Program-made: the position numbers and the translations under genes | DNA from: Gordonia hydrophobica NBRC 16057 | GTDB lineage: Bacteria; Actinomycetota; Actinomycetes; Mycobacteriales; Mycobacteriaceae | Reading direction: 5' to 3' | Length of the DNA stretch: 64,000 nucleotides | Assembly (NCBI RefSeq): GCF_001592365.1 | Contig: NZ_BCWU01000006.1 | Location: forward strand, 62,001-126,000 | Shown here: positions 15,209 through 26,628 of the stretch, piece after piece | Layout of the letters: each line of letters begins with the position of its first letter | Position numbering within the stretch: the stretch's first letter is position 1 | The notes under the pieces: model-generated | Databases searched by the model: none | Told to the model about the DNA's origin: nothing | The model's input: the letters and a program-made list of their open reading frames with translations, nothing else

Positions 15209-15224
15209 GCACACTGTCGTGTGC
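15209..15224. promoter_or_regulatory. Operator-like palindrome GCACAC-N4-GTGTGC (site 3)
   Basis: GCACACTGTCGTGTGC, 17 bases before GTG 15242 and just downstream of a GATAAT -10 (15194-15199). It also precedes the AAAGGAG ribosome-binding site. Third member of the set with 6247 and 12348. Confidence 0.7.
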
Positions 15225-15241
15225 GTACCAAAGGAGTCGTT

Positions 15242-18661
<3,420 letters not shown>

Positions 18662-18685
18662 GTATCGGGGGCGTGGTTCTCACGC

Positions 18686-18715
18686 GAACCGGCGGAGCGG
18701 TCAGACCGCCGGTTC
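18686..18715. terminator. Bidirectional hairpin between convergent genes
   Basis: GAACCGGCGG, a 10-base loop, CCGCCGGTTC: a perfect 10-bp stem that ends the defence locus and overlaps the stop codon of the minus-strand peptidase. Confidence 0.7.
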
Positions 18716-19333
18716 CGTCGAGTCGACCACGCGGGAGCCGTCGGCGTCGACGATGAGCGCCTGGTCGTCGTAGAGCGGCAGCAGGGTGAAGCGGTCGCCG
18801 TACTCGTTGAGGGTGCGGTCGATGAGATCCGGCGGGTACGGCGGCAGCTGTCCGTCGGCATGCGGGATCACGACGGTGTCGGTGAGTCCGAGGCCGCGGA
18901 AATCGACGAGATCGAGCCCCATGCCGGGATCGTCCATCAGCGCGGCGGGCTCGATGTCCGGCCCGGCGACCACCGCGCCCGCACTCAGACCCACGTACGG
19001 CATACCGGCGTGGACGCGGTCGGCGATGATCACATCGGCGCCGCTGCGACGCAGCCCGGCCATGAGGGCGAACGTGTCGCCGCCGGAGACATAGACGGCA
19101 TCGACGGCGGCGAGATCGTCCTCGAACCCGTTCCTGCGGAGATCGATGTTCACCACGTGGTAGCCGAACCGCACCAGCCGCTCACGCTCCGGCCCGGTGA
19201 ACGGCTCGTCGAGCAGATGACGCTGCGCCTCGTCGATATAACCGATTCGGACGTACTGGTCCCCCTGAACGGCGGGCAGATGCTCCGGCAGAGCGCCCGC
19301 GCCCAGGGACAGCAGTATCAGCGGTCCCTGCAT
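18701..19333 (-). CDS. Peptidase E-like (family S51) protein
   Basis: A 210-residue protein of the class I glutamine-amidotransferase-like fold: ILLSLGAGALPEHL at the start, YVSGGDTFALM in the middle, and the nucleophile elbow GLSAGAVVAG with the catalytic Ser. S51 enzymes such as dipeptidase E cleave Asp-X dipeptides. The length and the G-x-S-A-G-A motif fit the family, but the substrate cannot be read from sequence. It ends 2 nt from where zapE begins to be read (19335), on the same strand downstream of zapE, so it is likely co-transcribed with it. Confidence 0.75.
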   Translation of the reverse strand: MQGPLILLSLGAGALPEHLPAVQGDQYVRIGYIDEAQRHLLDEPFTGPERERLVRFGYHVVNIDLRRNGFEDDLAAVDAVYVSGGDTFALMAGLRRSGADVIIADRVHAGMPYVGLSAGAVVAGPDIEPAALMDDPGMGLDLVDFRGLGLTDTVVIPHADGQLPPYPPDLIDRTLNEYGDRFTLLPLYDDQALIVDADGSRVVDSTEPAV

Positions 19334-19334
19334 A

Positions 19335-20351
19335 TCAGTCGTTGGCCTCCGCGAATCGACTCAAGGCAAGCAGCCGCGACACCGCTCGCAGGTACTTCTT
19401 GCGGTAGCCGCCGGCGATCATCTCCGGCGTGAAGATCTCGTCGAGCTTGGCGCCCGAGATGCTGACCGGGATCTCCGCGTCGTACAAGCGGTCGGTCAGC
19501 GCGACGAAGCGCAGGGCCACCGCCTGATCGGGCGCGGGGTGCACGTTCTTGATGCAGACCATCGTGACGCCCTCGACGAGCGCCTTGTACTTGGACGGGT
19601 GCAGCTTCGCCAGGTGCCCGGCGAGGTCGTCGAACTCGTCGAGCGTGGCGCCGACGGTGTTCTCGGCGAACTCCTCCAACTGATCGTTGGAGGAGGGCTC
19701 CGGCGCGGGCGGCAAATCGCGATGACGGTAGTCGGGGCCGTCGACCCGCAGCGTCTCGAAGATCGCCGACAGCTTCTGGATCTCACGCAAGAAGTCCTGA
19801 GCTGCGAATCGCCCCTCGCCGAGCTGCCCGGGCAGCGTGTTGGACGTCGCGACGATCGACACGCCGCGCGCAGTGAGCTCGGTCAGCAGTCGCGAGACGA
19901 CCATCGTGTCGCCCGGATCGTCGAGCTCGAACTCGTCGATGCACAGCACGCTGTGACCGGAGAGTCGCTCCAGGGCGTCGATGTAGCCGAGTGCGCCGAC
20001 CACGTTGGTGACCTCGCCGAACGTGGCGAAGGCCTTGGGGCCGGGCATCGAGTGGTAGACCGACGCGAGCAGGTGCGTCTTACCGACACCGAACCCACCG
20101 TCGAGGTACAGGCCGATACCCTGCTTGGGCGCCGCCTTGCGGAAGAAGCTCTTCTTGCCGCCGGACCGCACCGTGGACGCCCGAGCCACGAAGTCGCGGC
20201 AGGCGTTGACCGCCGCCGACTGGCTGGGTTCGTTGGGGTCCGGGATGTACGAGTCGAAACTCACCTCGTCGAACATCATCGGCGGCACCATGTCGTCGAT
20301 GAGTTGGTCGGGAGCCAGGACCGGATTCCGATCGCTAAGTCGTGCCAGCAT
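19335..20351 (-). CDS. zapE: AFG1/ZapE-type ATPase (Rv2670c-like)
   Basis: A 338-residue P-loop ATPase of the AFG1 family. Walker A is GGFGVGKTHLLAS near residue 85 and Walker B is SVLCIDEFELDDPGD; the arginine-finger region VATSNTLPGQLGEGRF follows. In proteobacteria ZapE acts at the Z-ring and mitochondrial AFG1 in protein quality control; the actinobacterial role is unproven. The C-terminal half has the usual RFVALTDRLYDAEIPV strand before the last helices. It is divergent from the RibD-like gene with 35 nt between starts, an arrangement like Rv2670c/Rv2671. Confidence 0.88.
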   Translation of the reverse strand: MLARLSDRNPVLAPDQLIDDMVPPMMFDEVSFDSYIPDPNEPSQSAAVNACRDFVARASTVRSGGKKSFFRKAAPKQGIGLYLDGGFGVGKTHLLASVYHSMPGPKAFATFGEVTNVVGALGYIDALERLSGHSVLCIDEFELDDPGDTMVVSRLLTELTARGVSIVATSNTLPGQLGEGRFAAQDFLREIQKLSAIFETLRVDGPDYRHRDLPPAPEPSSNDQLEEFAENTVGATLDEFDDLAGHLAKLHPSKYKALVEGVTMVCIKNVHPAPDQAVALRFVALTDRLYDAEIPVSISGAKLDEIFTPEMIAGGYRKKYLRAVSRLLALSRFAEAND

Positions 20352-20386
20352 TCACCAAGGGTAACGATGACCCGCATGATGGATTG

Positions 20387-21157
20387 ATGTTCCTCATGCA
20401 GAAAGCGACTGACGTCACAGCAGAACGACTCGCCCAGGCGTACTCTTTCGGCCCCGCTGACCGGCCGGTGTTCCGCGCGAACATGGTCTCGAGCATCGAC
20501 GGAGCCGCCACCGTCGACGCCAAGTCCGGTGGTCTGGGCGGCGACGGCGACCATCGCATCTTCCACCTGCAACGCAGTCTCGCCGACGCGATCGTCGTCG
20601 GTGCACAGACTGCCGTCGACGAGGGGTACCACCCGCCGTCGACACCTGCCGAGTACGCCGCCGCCCGCGCCGCCCGCGGCCAGCGCCCCGTCCCGCTGCT
20701 GGTCCTGGTCACCCGATCGCTCAGCATCTCCCCCGACAGCGCAGCCACGGCGACCACCCTCGCCGATCCGAACGTGCTGGTGGCCACCTGCCGGTCGGCG
20801 CCCGAGGCGGCACGACGACGTGTGCTCGACGCCGGCGCGACGCTCATCGACTGCGGCGACGAGGACATCGATCCACACCGCCTCGTCGACGGCCTCGCCG
20901 CGCGGGGCGTCCAGCATGTGCTGTGCGAGGGCGGGCCACGATTCCTGGCCGCGGTCACCGCCGCCGATCTCCTCGACGAACTGGCGCTGACGGTCAGCCC
21001 GCAGATGACCGGAGGCGACGCCCCGCGCATCGCACACGGCGCACGACCGCCGGGCCTGCGGTCGATGCGCTTGCGCCACGTGATCGGCGACGACGACGGG
21101 TTCCTGTTCCAATTGTGGGAGCGTGCCGTTCCGCGGACGTCGCCTGACACCCGCTAG
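20387..21157 (+). CDS. RibD C-terminal-type reductase (Rv2671-like)
   Basis: Open from 20342 but overlapping the divergent zapE start, so ATG 20387 (MFLMQKATDV) is preferred, giving 256 residues. It has the dihydrofolate-reductase-like fold of the RibD reductase domain: RANMVSSIDGAATVD at the start, DAIVVGAQTAVDEGYHP for NADPH binding, and HVLCEGGPRFLAAV, the E-G-G-P signature. There is no deaminase domain, so this is the stand-alone type; M. tuberculosis Rv2671 has been linked to alternative dihydrofolate reductase activity and antifolate resistance. Whether it serves riboflavin or folate metabolism is open. Confidence 0.82.
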   Translation: MFLMQKATDVTAERLAQAYSFGPADRPVFRANMVSSIDGAATVDAKSGGLGGDGDHRIFHLQRSLADAIVVGAQTAVDEGYHPPSTPAEYAAARAARGQRPVPLLVLVTRSLSISPDSAATATTLADPNVLVATCRSAPEAARRRVLDAGATLIDCGDEDIDPHRLVDGLAARGVQHVLCEGGPRFLAAVTAADLLDELALTVSPQMTGGDAPRIAHGARPPGLRSMRLRHVIGDDDGFLFQLWERAVPRTSPDTR

Positions 21158-21167
21158 GCTCGCGGAC

Positions 21168-22754
21168 ATGCAGTTCACCGGACACCGCCGTGCGCGGGGA
21201 CGCGGTGTCGCCGCCCTCATCGCCACGCTCACCGCGACGATCCTCACCGGAGCCCTCCTCGCCGGCTGCGCCACCGGACCCGACACCGGCCCGGACATCG
21301 TGCGCGGCGACCAGGGGAACGACGCCGGCCCCGCGAAGCCGACTGGGCCCGCGCTGTCCGCACCGAAGAACTCGCTCAACTGGAAATCGTGCTCGGACCG
21401 CATCGCGAAGCAGTACGCGGAGAAGATCGCAGACGGGGTGACGCTCGACTGTGCGAGCTACGACGTTCCGGCCAACGCGGACAACCCGACGAGCAATACC
21501 ATCCGCATCGGCGTGGTCCGGGCGCGCACCGATGCCACGCCCAAAGACGCCGTACCGATCGTCCTGACCTCCGGCGACGACATGCCGAGTTCGCGCGCCC
21601 TGCTTCTGTACGCCGACCGCGACGGGCGGAGCCTCCTCGACAAGCAGCCGATCGTGGCCGTCGACCACCGCGGCTTCGGCACCTCCGGTCAGATCGACTG
21701 CATGACCACCCGCCAACGCAGCGCCTACACCGACAACGGCGCCACCGCGAACCGCGACACCGAAGCACGCGCCGACGGTCTCGCCGAGAGCGCGCGATCG
21801 GCGGCCGACCAGTGCAACGACACGCTGAGCCCCGACCAGCTCGACTACTCGGCTCTCAACGCGGCGTCCGACCTCGAGCAGTTGCGAACCCGCTGGGACG
21901 TCGACCGCCTGGCTCTCCTCAGCATCGGCAGCGGCTCATCGGTGGCCCTGGCGTATGCCGCCGAGCACCCCGACAACGTGGGCCGCCTGATCCTGGACTC
22001 CCCCGTCGGCTACAACGTCAGCGCCAAGGACGCCGCCGCGAGCCGCGCCAAAGGTCTCCAGGCGACGCTCGCCGCCTTCGTCAATCGCTGCGCAGGCGCC
22101 GGCTGCGCGTTCGGCGCCACCGGCCTCGACGTGGTGGGTCGGCTCGTCAACGCGGGCGCCACCCCGCGCGACGGCGCGCTCTCGGACACCGAGGTGCTGA
22201 TGGCCGTCACCACGGCGCTCGCGCTCGACGACACGTCGGCCGACGGGTTGAAGGCGATCGGCACGGCGCTCGTCGACGCCGACCGCGGCGATACCGCCGC
22301 ACTCAAACGCCTCGCCGACCGGGGACGCGCCGTTCGCCTCGACGACGGCCAACTCCTCGCCCGCTGCAACGACATGCGCGGCCGCCCCGGCGGGGACGAG
22401 ATTCCGTCATTGGCTCGCGACTGGTCGAAGGAGAACCCGCTCACCGGCACCACGACCGCGCTCGACCTCGCTCGCTGCGACGGCTGGGGCGTCACCGACA
22501 CCCCGGCCGCTCCTGACCAGTTCGCTGTCGCCCCGCTGATCCTGGTGGGCGCCAACGATCCGATCAACGGTTCCGACGCGGCGAACAATCTCACGCCGCT
22601 GTTCCTCGCAGCCAACACCGACCCGACGACCGTCGCCTGGGACGGCCTGGGCTACGCGGTGAGCGCCAACTCCCGCTGCGCCGCCGACCTGATCGGCGAG
22701 TACCTGGGCCCCGATCCGCTCGGCGCGCCGAGCGGACGAACCTGCCCCGTCTGA
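21168..22754 (+). CDS. Secreted alpha/beta hydrolase lipoprotein (Rv2672-like)
   Basis: ATG 21168 stands seven bases after TAGGCT (21155-21160), a spacing typical of leaderless actinobacterial starts. The 528-residue protein has an Arg-rich n-region, a hydrophobic core and the lipobox LAGC near residue 29, so it is anchored outside the membrane. The fold is that of proteinase/tripeptidyl-aminopeptidase-like hydrolases: PIVAVDHRGFGTSG, then the elbow region LLSIGSGSSVALAYAAEHP, and GANDPINGSDAANNL near the acidic residue. The elbow reads S-I-G-S-G where relatives have G-x-S-x-G, so the nucleophile may be displaced. The position between ribD-like and aftC matches Rv2672. Confidence 0.78.
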   Translation: MQFTGHRRARGRGVAALIATLTATILTGALLAGCATGPDTGPDIVRGDQGNDAGPAKPTGPALSAPKNSLNWKSCSDRIAKQYAEKIADGVTLDCASYDVPANADNPTSNTIRIGVVRARTDATPKDAVPIVLTSGDDMPSSRALLLYADRDGRSLLDKQPIVAVDHRGFGTSGQIDCMTTRQRSAYTDNGATANRDTEARADGLAESARSAADQCNDTLSPDQLDYSALNAASDLEQLRTRWDVDRLALLSIGSGSSVALAYAAEHPDNVGRLILDSPVGYNVSAKDAAASRAKGLQATLAAFVNRCAGAGCAFGATGLDVVGRLVNAGATPRDGALSDTEVLMAVTTALALDDTSADGLKAIGTALVDADRGDTAALKRLADRGRAVRLDDGQLLARCNDMRGRPGGDEIPSLARDWSKENPLTGTTTALDLARCDGWGVTDTPAAPDQFAVAPLILVGANDPINGSDAANNLTPLFLAANTDPTTVAWDGLGYAVSANSRCAADLIGEYLGPDPLGAPSGRTCPV

Positions 22755-22774
22755 CGGCGGATACACTCATCGCC

Positions 22775-22950
22775 ATACGTCACGGTGTTCGGGAAGTCCG
22801 GTGAGAATCCGGCGCGGACTCGCCACTGTGAGCAGGTCCGATGATCGTCTGGAGTGCAAGCCTCCGGCCACTGGGTGCTCGTCATCCGGGAAGGCACGAC
22901 GTCGGCAGCCCTGCTGAGCCAGGAGACCGGCCGCGACGTACCCCGTGATT
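22775..22950 (+). ncRNA. Cobalamin (B12) riboswitch
   Basis: The leader before the importer operon carries the B12-element landmarks in order: GGTGTTCGGGAAGTCCGGTG, GAATCCGGCGCGGACTCGCC with ACTGTGAG, and the B12 box AGCCAGGAGACCGGCC (22917-22932). A TACACT -10 at 22762-22767 would start the RNA near 22774. It ends about 12 nt before the GGAAAGGGGG ribosome-binding site of the binding-protein gene, so ligand binding most likely hides the start of translation. Exact ends are estimates. Confidence 0.9.
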
Positions 22951-22977
22951 CCACGAGATCTGGAAAGGGGGTCCGCG

Positions 22978-23985
22978 ATGCGTACCCTAGTGAAGTTCAG
23001 CGCGGTGAAGTCGACCGCCGTGAAGTCGACTGCCGTGAAGCTGACCGCAGTCGCCGGTGTGGCCGCCGTCCTGGCGCTCAGCGCGTGCAGCAGCAACGAC
23101 GCGGCCACCGGCACCGACGCCGCCATCAGCCTGGAGAACTGCGGCCAAACGGTCACCCTGGCCGAGCCGGCCACCGCGGCAGTCACCGTCAATCAGGGCG
23201 CCACCGAGTCCGCCCTCGCGATCGGCGCACAGAAGCAGCTGGTGGGCACCGCCTACCTCGACGACGCGATCGCCCCTCAGTGGGCCGACGCCTACCGCAG
23301 CATCGAGGTCCTCTCCGACAAGTACCCCGATCGCGAACAACTCCTGCAGAAGCGTCCCGACCTGGTGACGGCGTCGTACTCCTCGGCGTTCGACGACAAG
23401 GCGCTCGGCAGCCGCCAGTCGCTCGCCGGCCTCGACATCGCGACCTATGTCTCCCCGTTCGGGTGCGCCGACACGTCGAAGCGGCCCGCGCCATCGTGGG
23501 ACGCCATCGCCGCCGAGATCGACGACTACGGTGTGCTCTTCGGTCGCGCCGACGCAGCGACGAAGGTGAACACGACCATGCGCACCACCCTGGCCGAGCT
23601 CGCGACGAGGAACGCCGGCGCGGGCACCTCCGTCATGTGGTGGGATGCGCAGACCGACAGCCCCTCCGTCGGCGGCCGCGACGGCGGACCCCAGCTGGTG
23701 ATGGACGCGGTCGGCGCCACCAATGCGTTCGCGCAGTTGTCCGGGAACTGGGCCACCACCGGGTGGGAGTCGGTGCTCAAGGCCGACCCCGACGTCATCG
23801 TGCTGATCGACGCCGACTGGGATCCCGCACAAGCCAAGCGCGCCTACCTCGAGTCCGACCCCGCCCTCCGCGACCTGACCGCCGTCAGGAACCAGGCCTT
23901 CGTGGTGATCCCGTTCTCGGAGAGCACCCCGGGAGCGCGGCTGATCGACGGTGCGACCCGACTCTCGGCGGCCCTGGCGAAGTAG
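22978..23985 (+). CDS. B12/siderophore-type ABC importer, substrate-binding lipoprotein (BtuF-like)
   Basis: ATG 22978 follows GGAAAGGGGG. The 335-residue precursor has a signal peptide ending in the lipobox LSAC, so the protein is lipid-anchored on the outer face. The fold is that of class III binding proteins (Peripla_BP_2): VNQGATESALAIGAQ, then LQKRPDLVTASY, and late VLKADPDVIVLIDADW. The n-region contains four near-copies of a 15-base unit encoding V-K-S-T-A, an unusual lysine-rich extension. It is the first gene behind the B12 riboswitch and is followed by permease and ATPase genes, so cobalamin or a corrinoid is the likely ligand. Confidence 0.85.
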   Translation: MRTLVKFSAVKSTAVKSTAVKLTAVAGVAAVLALSACSSNDAATGTDAAISLENCGQTVTLAEPATAAVTVNQGATESALAIGAQKQLVGTAYLDDAIAPQWADAYRSIEVLSDKYPDREQLLQKRPDLVTASYSSAFDDKALGSRQSLAGLDIATYVSPFGCADTSKRPAPSWDAIAAEIDDYGVLFGRADAATKVNTTMRTTLAELATRNAGAGTSVMWWDAQTDSPSVGGRDGGPQLVMDAVGATNAFAQLSGNWATTGWESVLKADPDVIVLIDADWDPAQAKRAYLESDPALRDLTAVRNQAFVVIPFSESTPGARLIDGATRLSAALAK

Positions 23986-23992
23986 CCGCGAC

Positions 23993-25036
23993 ATGCGCGC
24001 ACACCTCCGCAGCTCGCCGAGCTTCCTGTTCTGGACCGTCGCACTCGCGACGCTCCTCGCGGTGAGCATGGGCCTCGGCGTCGTGATCGGATCCGCCGAT
24101 CTCTCACTCGGCACCGTGGTGGACGCGCTCCTCGGTCGGATCGGTCTGCGATCGGGGGTCGACGTCCTCGACGAGCACATCGTCGTCGATCTCCGGCTGC
24201 CGCGGGTGGTGGGCGCTGCCACCGTCGGGGCAGGTCTGGCGGTGTGCGGTGCAGTGCTGCAGTCCTTGACCGGCAACCCGCTCGCCGACCCCTACATCCT
24301 CGGCATGTCCGGCGGCGCGGCGTTCGGCGCATCGATCGTCCTGAGCACCGGGCTCGGATTCAGCATGTTCGCCGGCGGACCCGTCGTCGCGACGGCGGCG
24401 TTCATCGGATCGATGGGGGCACTGCTGCTGGTCTTCGCGATCGCCGTCACGCGCGGCGGCGCCCTGCTGCCGAGCAGGCTGATCCTGGCGGGCGTCGCGG
24501 TGGGCCAGTTGTCGGCCGCGCTCAGCTCCGGGCTGGTCTACTTCGGCCCGCACGGCACCGCGGACCGGGTGATGATGTGGTCGCTGGGCTCGGTCGCCGG
24601 CGTCCGCTGGAACAGTCTGCTGCTCAGCGGCGTCATCACGGCGATCACCATCGCCGCGGTGATCCTGCACTCCCGCACGCTCGACGCCTTCGCGTTCGGC
24701 GAGCGCGCGGCGGCCGGACTCGGAACGCACGTGGCCCGGACGCGCTGGACGCTGTACGCGCTCGTCTCGCTCTGCACCGCGGTGCTGGTCGCGATCTCCG
24801 GGATCATCGGTTTCGTCGGCCTGGTGATCCCGCACGCGGTCCGCTTCCTGGTGGGACCGCTGCACGCTCGCCTGCTCCCGCTGACCATCCTGCTGGGCGC
24901 ACTCATCGTGGTGTGGGCCGACGTCGTCGCCCGCACCCTGATCTCCGGGCGTGAGCTGCCACTGGGTCTGGTGACGTCGGCGATCGGCGTCCCCGCCTTC
25001 ATCTGGCTCCTACGCCGACAGAAGGGTGCGGCATGA
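23993..25036 (+). CDS. FecCD/BtuC-type ABC permease
   Basis: ATG 23993 (MRAHLRSSPSF) lies 7 nt after the binding-protein stop and gives 347 residues. About ten hydrophobic segments are visible. Family signatures include DLRLPRVVGAATVGAGLAVCGAVLQ (split across residues 62-86), NPLADPYILGMSGGAAFGA and FVGLVIPHAVRFLVG, the cytoplasmic coupling helix. The start of the ATPase gene overlaps its stop (ATGA). It forms the membrane channel of the riboswitch-controlled importer. Confidence 0.88.
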   Translation: MRAHLRSSPSFLFWTVALATLLAVSMGLGVVIGSADLSLGTVVDALLGRIGLRSGVDVLDEHIVVDLRLPRVVGAATVGAGLAVCGAVLQSLTGNPLADPYILGMSGGAAFGASIVLSTGLGFSMFAGGPVVATAAFIGSMGALLLVFAIAVTRGGALLPSRLILAGVAVGQLSAALSSGLVYFGPHGTADRVMMWSLGSVAGVRWNSLLLSGVITAITIAAVILHSRTLDAFAFGERAAAGLGTHVARTRWTLYALVSLCTAVLVAISGIIGFVGLVIPHAVRFLVGPLHARLLPLTILLGALIVVWADVVARTLISGRELPLGLVTSAIGVPAFIWLLRRQKGAA

Positions 25037-25851
25037 CCATCGAAGTGAGCGGAATCGACTTCGCGGTGGAGCACACCGCCATCCTGCGCGATGTCAGCTG
25101 CACCGCCCCCACCGGCGCGTTCACCGGCATCATCGGACCCAACGGCTCCGGCAAGTCGACGCTGCTGTCGATGATCATGCGCTGGCAGCAGCCCGACTCC
25201 GGGCGCGTCCTGCTGGACGGGCGTGACGTGCGCGGCATCGGCCGACGCGAGTTCGCCCGCAGCGTCGCCGAGGTGGAACAGCAGTCGACGACCGTCCTGG
25301 AGCTGACCGTCGAACAGATCGTCGAACTCGGCACCATTCCCCGTTCCTCGGGATGGGGACGACCGCTCGGCGAGGCGTCCACCGAGGTCGACGACGCGAT
25401 CGAAGCACTCGGCCTCGCATCGCTGCGCCGTCGAACGTGGCACACCCTCTCGGGCGGTGAACGTCAGAAGGTGCAGGTGGCCCGCGCCCTCGCGCAGCGC
25501 CCCGACGTCCTGGTCCTCGATGAACCGACCAATCACCTCGACGTCGCCGCGGGACTGCACCTGCTCGGCCTAACCCGACAGCTGGGGTTGACCGTGGTCG
25601 CCGCGATCCACGATCTGAACCTGGCGGCCATGTTCTGCGACCGCCTGGTGGTCCTGCAGGAAGGCGCAGTCTGCGCGGAGGGTGCTCCCACCGAGGTGCT
25701 CACCCCCGACCTGCTGGCCGCGGTCTACGGCATCGAAGCACAGGTGCTGGTGCACCCGGCGACCGGCGGTCCGCTCGTCGTCCCGTGCGCGACGATCGAC
25801 GCCGCGGCGCCCCCGAACCCGAATCCTCGAGAGAAAGCGGACATCCGATGA
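25033..25851 (+). CDS. ABC importer ATPase (BtuD/FecE-type)
   Basis: A 272-residue ATPase overlapping the permease stop by four bases. Walker A is GPNGSGKST near residue 37, the signature LSGGERQKVQVARAL lies near 138, Walker B is VLVLDEPTNHLD near 158, and the switch His lies in AAIHDLNLAAMFCD. This is the usual complement of an iron-chelate/cobalamin importer. The next gene starts within its stop codon (ATGA), so the four genes form one tightly coupled unit. Confidence 0.9.
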   Translation: MTIEVSGIDFAVEHTAILRDVSCTAPTGAFTGIIGPNGSGKSTLLSMIMRWQQPDSGRVLLDGRDVRGIGRREFARSVAEVEQQSTTVLELTVEQIVELGTIPRSSGWGRPLGEASTEVDDAIEALGLASLRRRTWHTLSGGERQKVQVARALAQRPDVLVLDEPTNHLDVAAGLHLLGLTRQLGLTVVAAIHDLNLAAMFCDRLVVLQEGAVCAEGAPTEVLTPDLLAAVYGIEAQVLVHPATGGPLVVPCATIDAAAPPNPNPREKADIR

Positions 25852-26615
25852 GCGTCGACTGGGTGATCGTCACCGCCCCCACCGACCGCGGGGCGATCCC
25901 GACGGACGAACTCGCGCCGGCCCTGCGCACCCTGGCGGCACGCACGCCCGGCGTCGAATTCCGCACCGCCGTCCTGGGCGGCGACGGTCGATCGGTCACC
26001 GAAGCCCTCGACGACGCCGTGGTCGGCGGCGCCCGCGAGGTCCTGGTCGTCAGCGGCCAGACCCTCGCCGACCGCTCGATGGACGCCTGGTTTCGCCGGG
26101 TCATCGGCCACTGGCTGCGGACCCGCGCCGACGAAGACCTGCCCGCCGTGCGCATCGGCGCCTCGCTCTGCGAGGTCGACGCCTACGCCGATGTTCTCGC
26201 CGCGGCCGTCGACGCCGGCGGAGCCGCCGCATCGACCACCACCGCGCCGCTCGTGTCGCCGCTGTGGGAACAGATTCCCGGGTTCGCCCGCCACGTGCTC
26301 GTCTGCCGCGGTCCGCGGTGCTCGGCCCAGGGTTCGGGCGAGAGCGTCAGCGCCCTCAAAGCCGAGCTGGACGCCCACGGGCTCGGCGACGACGACGTCC
26401 TCGTCACGGTGACCGGCTGCCTGTTCCCCTGCGCTCAGGCCCCGGTGATGGCGGTCTATCCGGACAACGTCTGGTACCACGGAGCCACCGCCGATCGCGT
26501 CGGCCGGATCGTCGACGAGCACCTGCGCGGCGGCGCGCCCGTGACGGCGTGGCTCGGTGAGCGGGCAGACAGCGGCGCTCACGTGTCAGAATCGGGATGC
26601 GCAGCACAGATGTAG
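25848..26615 (+). CDS. CbiX-like / thioredoxin-like [2Fe-2S] ferredoxin fusion
   Basis: ATG 25848 overlaps the ATPase stop. The 255-residue protein starts like a small CbiX-type chelatase (WVIVTAPTDRGAIPTDELAP, EVLVVSGQTLADRSMDAWF). It ends in a thioredoxin-like ferredoxin domain: CRGPRCSAQGSGES and TGCLFPCAQAPVMAVYP supply four Cys, followed by VWYHGATADRVGRIVDEHL. Placement in a B12-riboswitch operon suggests that it helps insert or process cobalt, or modifies imported corrinoids. The metal chemistry is inference. Family members with this pairing occur in actinobacterial cobalamin loci. Confidence 0.7.
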   Translation: MSVDWVIVTAPTDRGAIPTDELAPALRTLAARTPGVEFRTAVLGGDGRSVTEALDDAVVGGAREVLVVSGQTLADRSMDAWFRRVIGHWLRTRADEDLPAVRIGASLCEVDAYADVLAAAVDAGGAAASTTTAPLVSPLWEQIPGFARHVLVCRGPRCSAQGSGESVSALKAELDAHGLGDDDVLVTVTGCLFPCAQAPVMAVYPDNVWYHGATADRVGRIVDEHLRGGAPVTAWLGERADSGAHVSESGCAAQM

Positions 26616-26628
26616 TACGGTCACGCGG

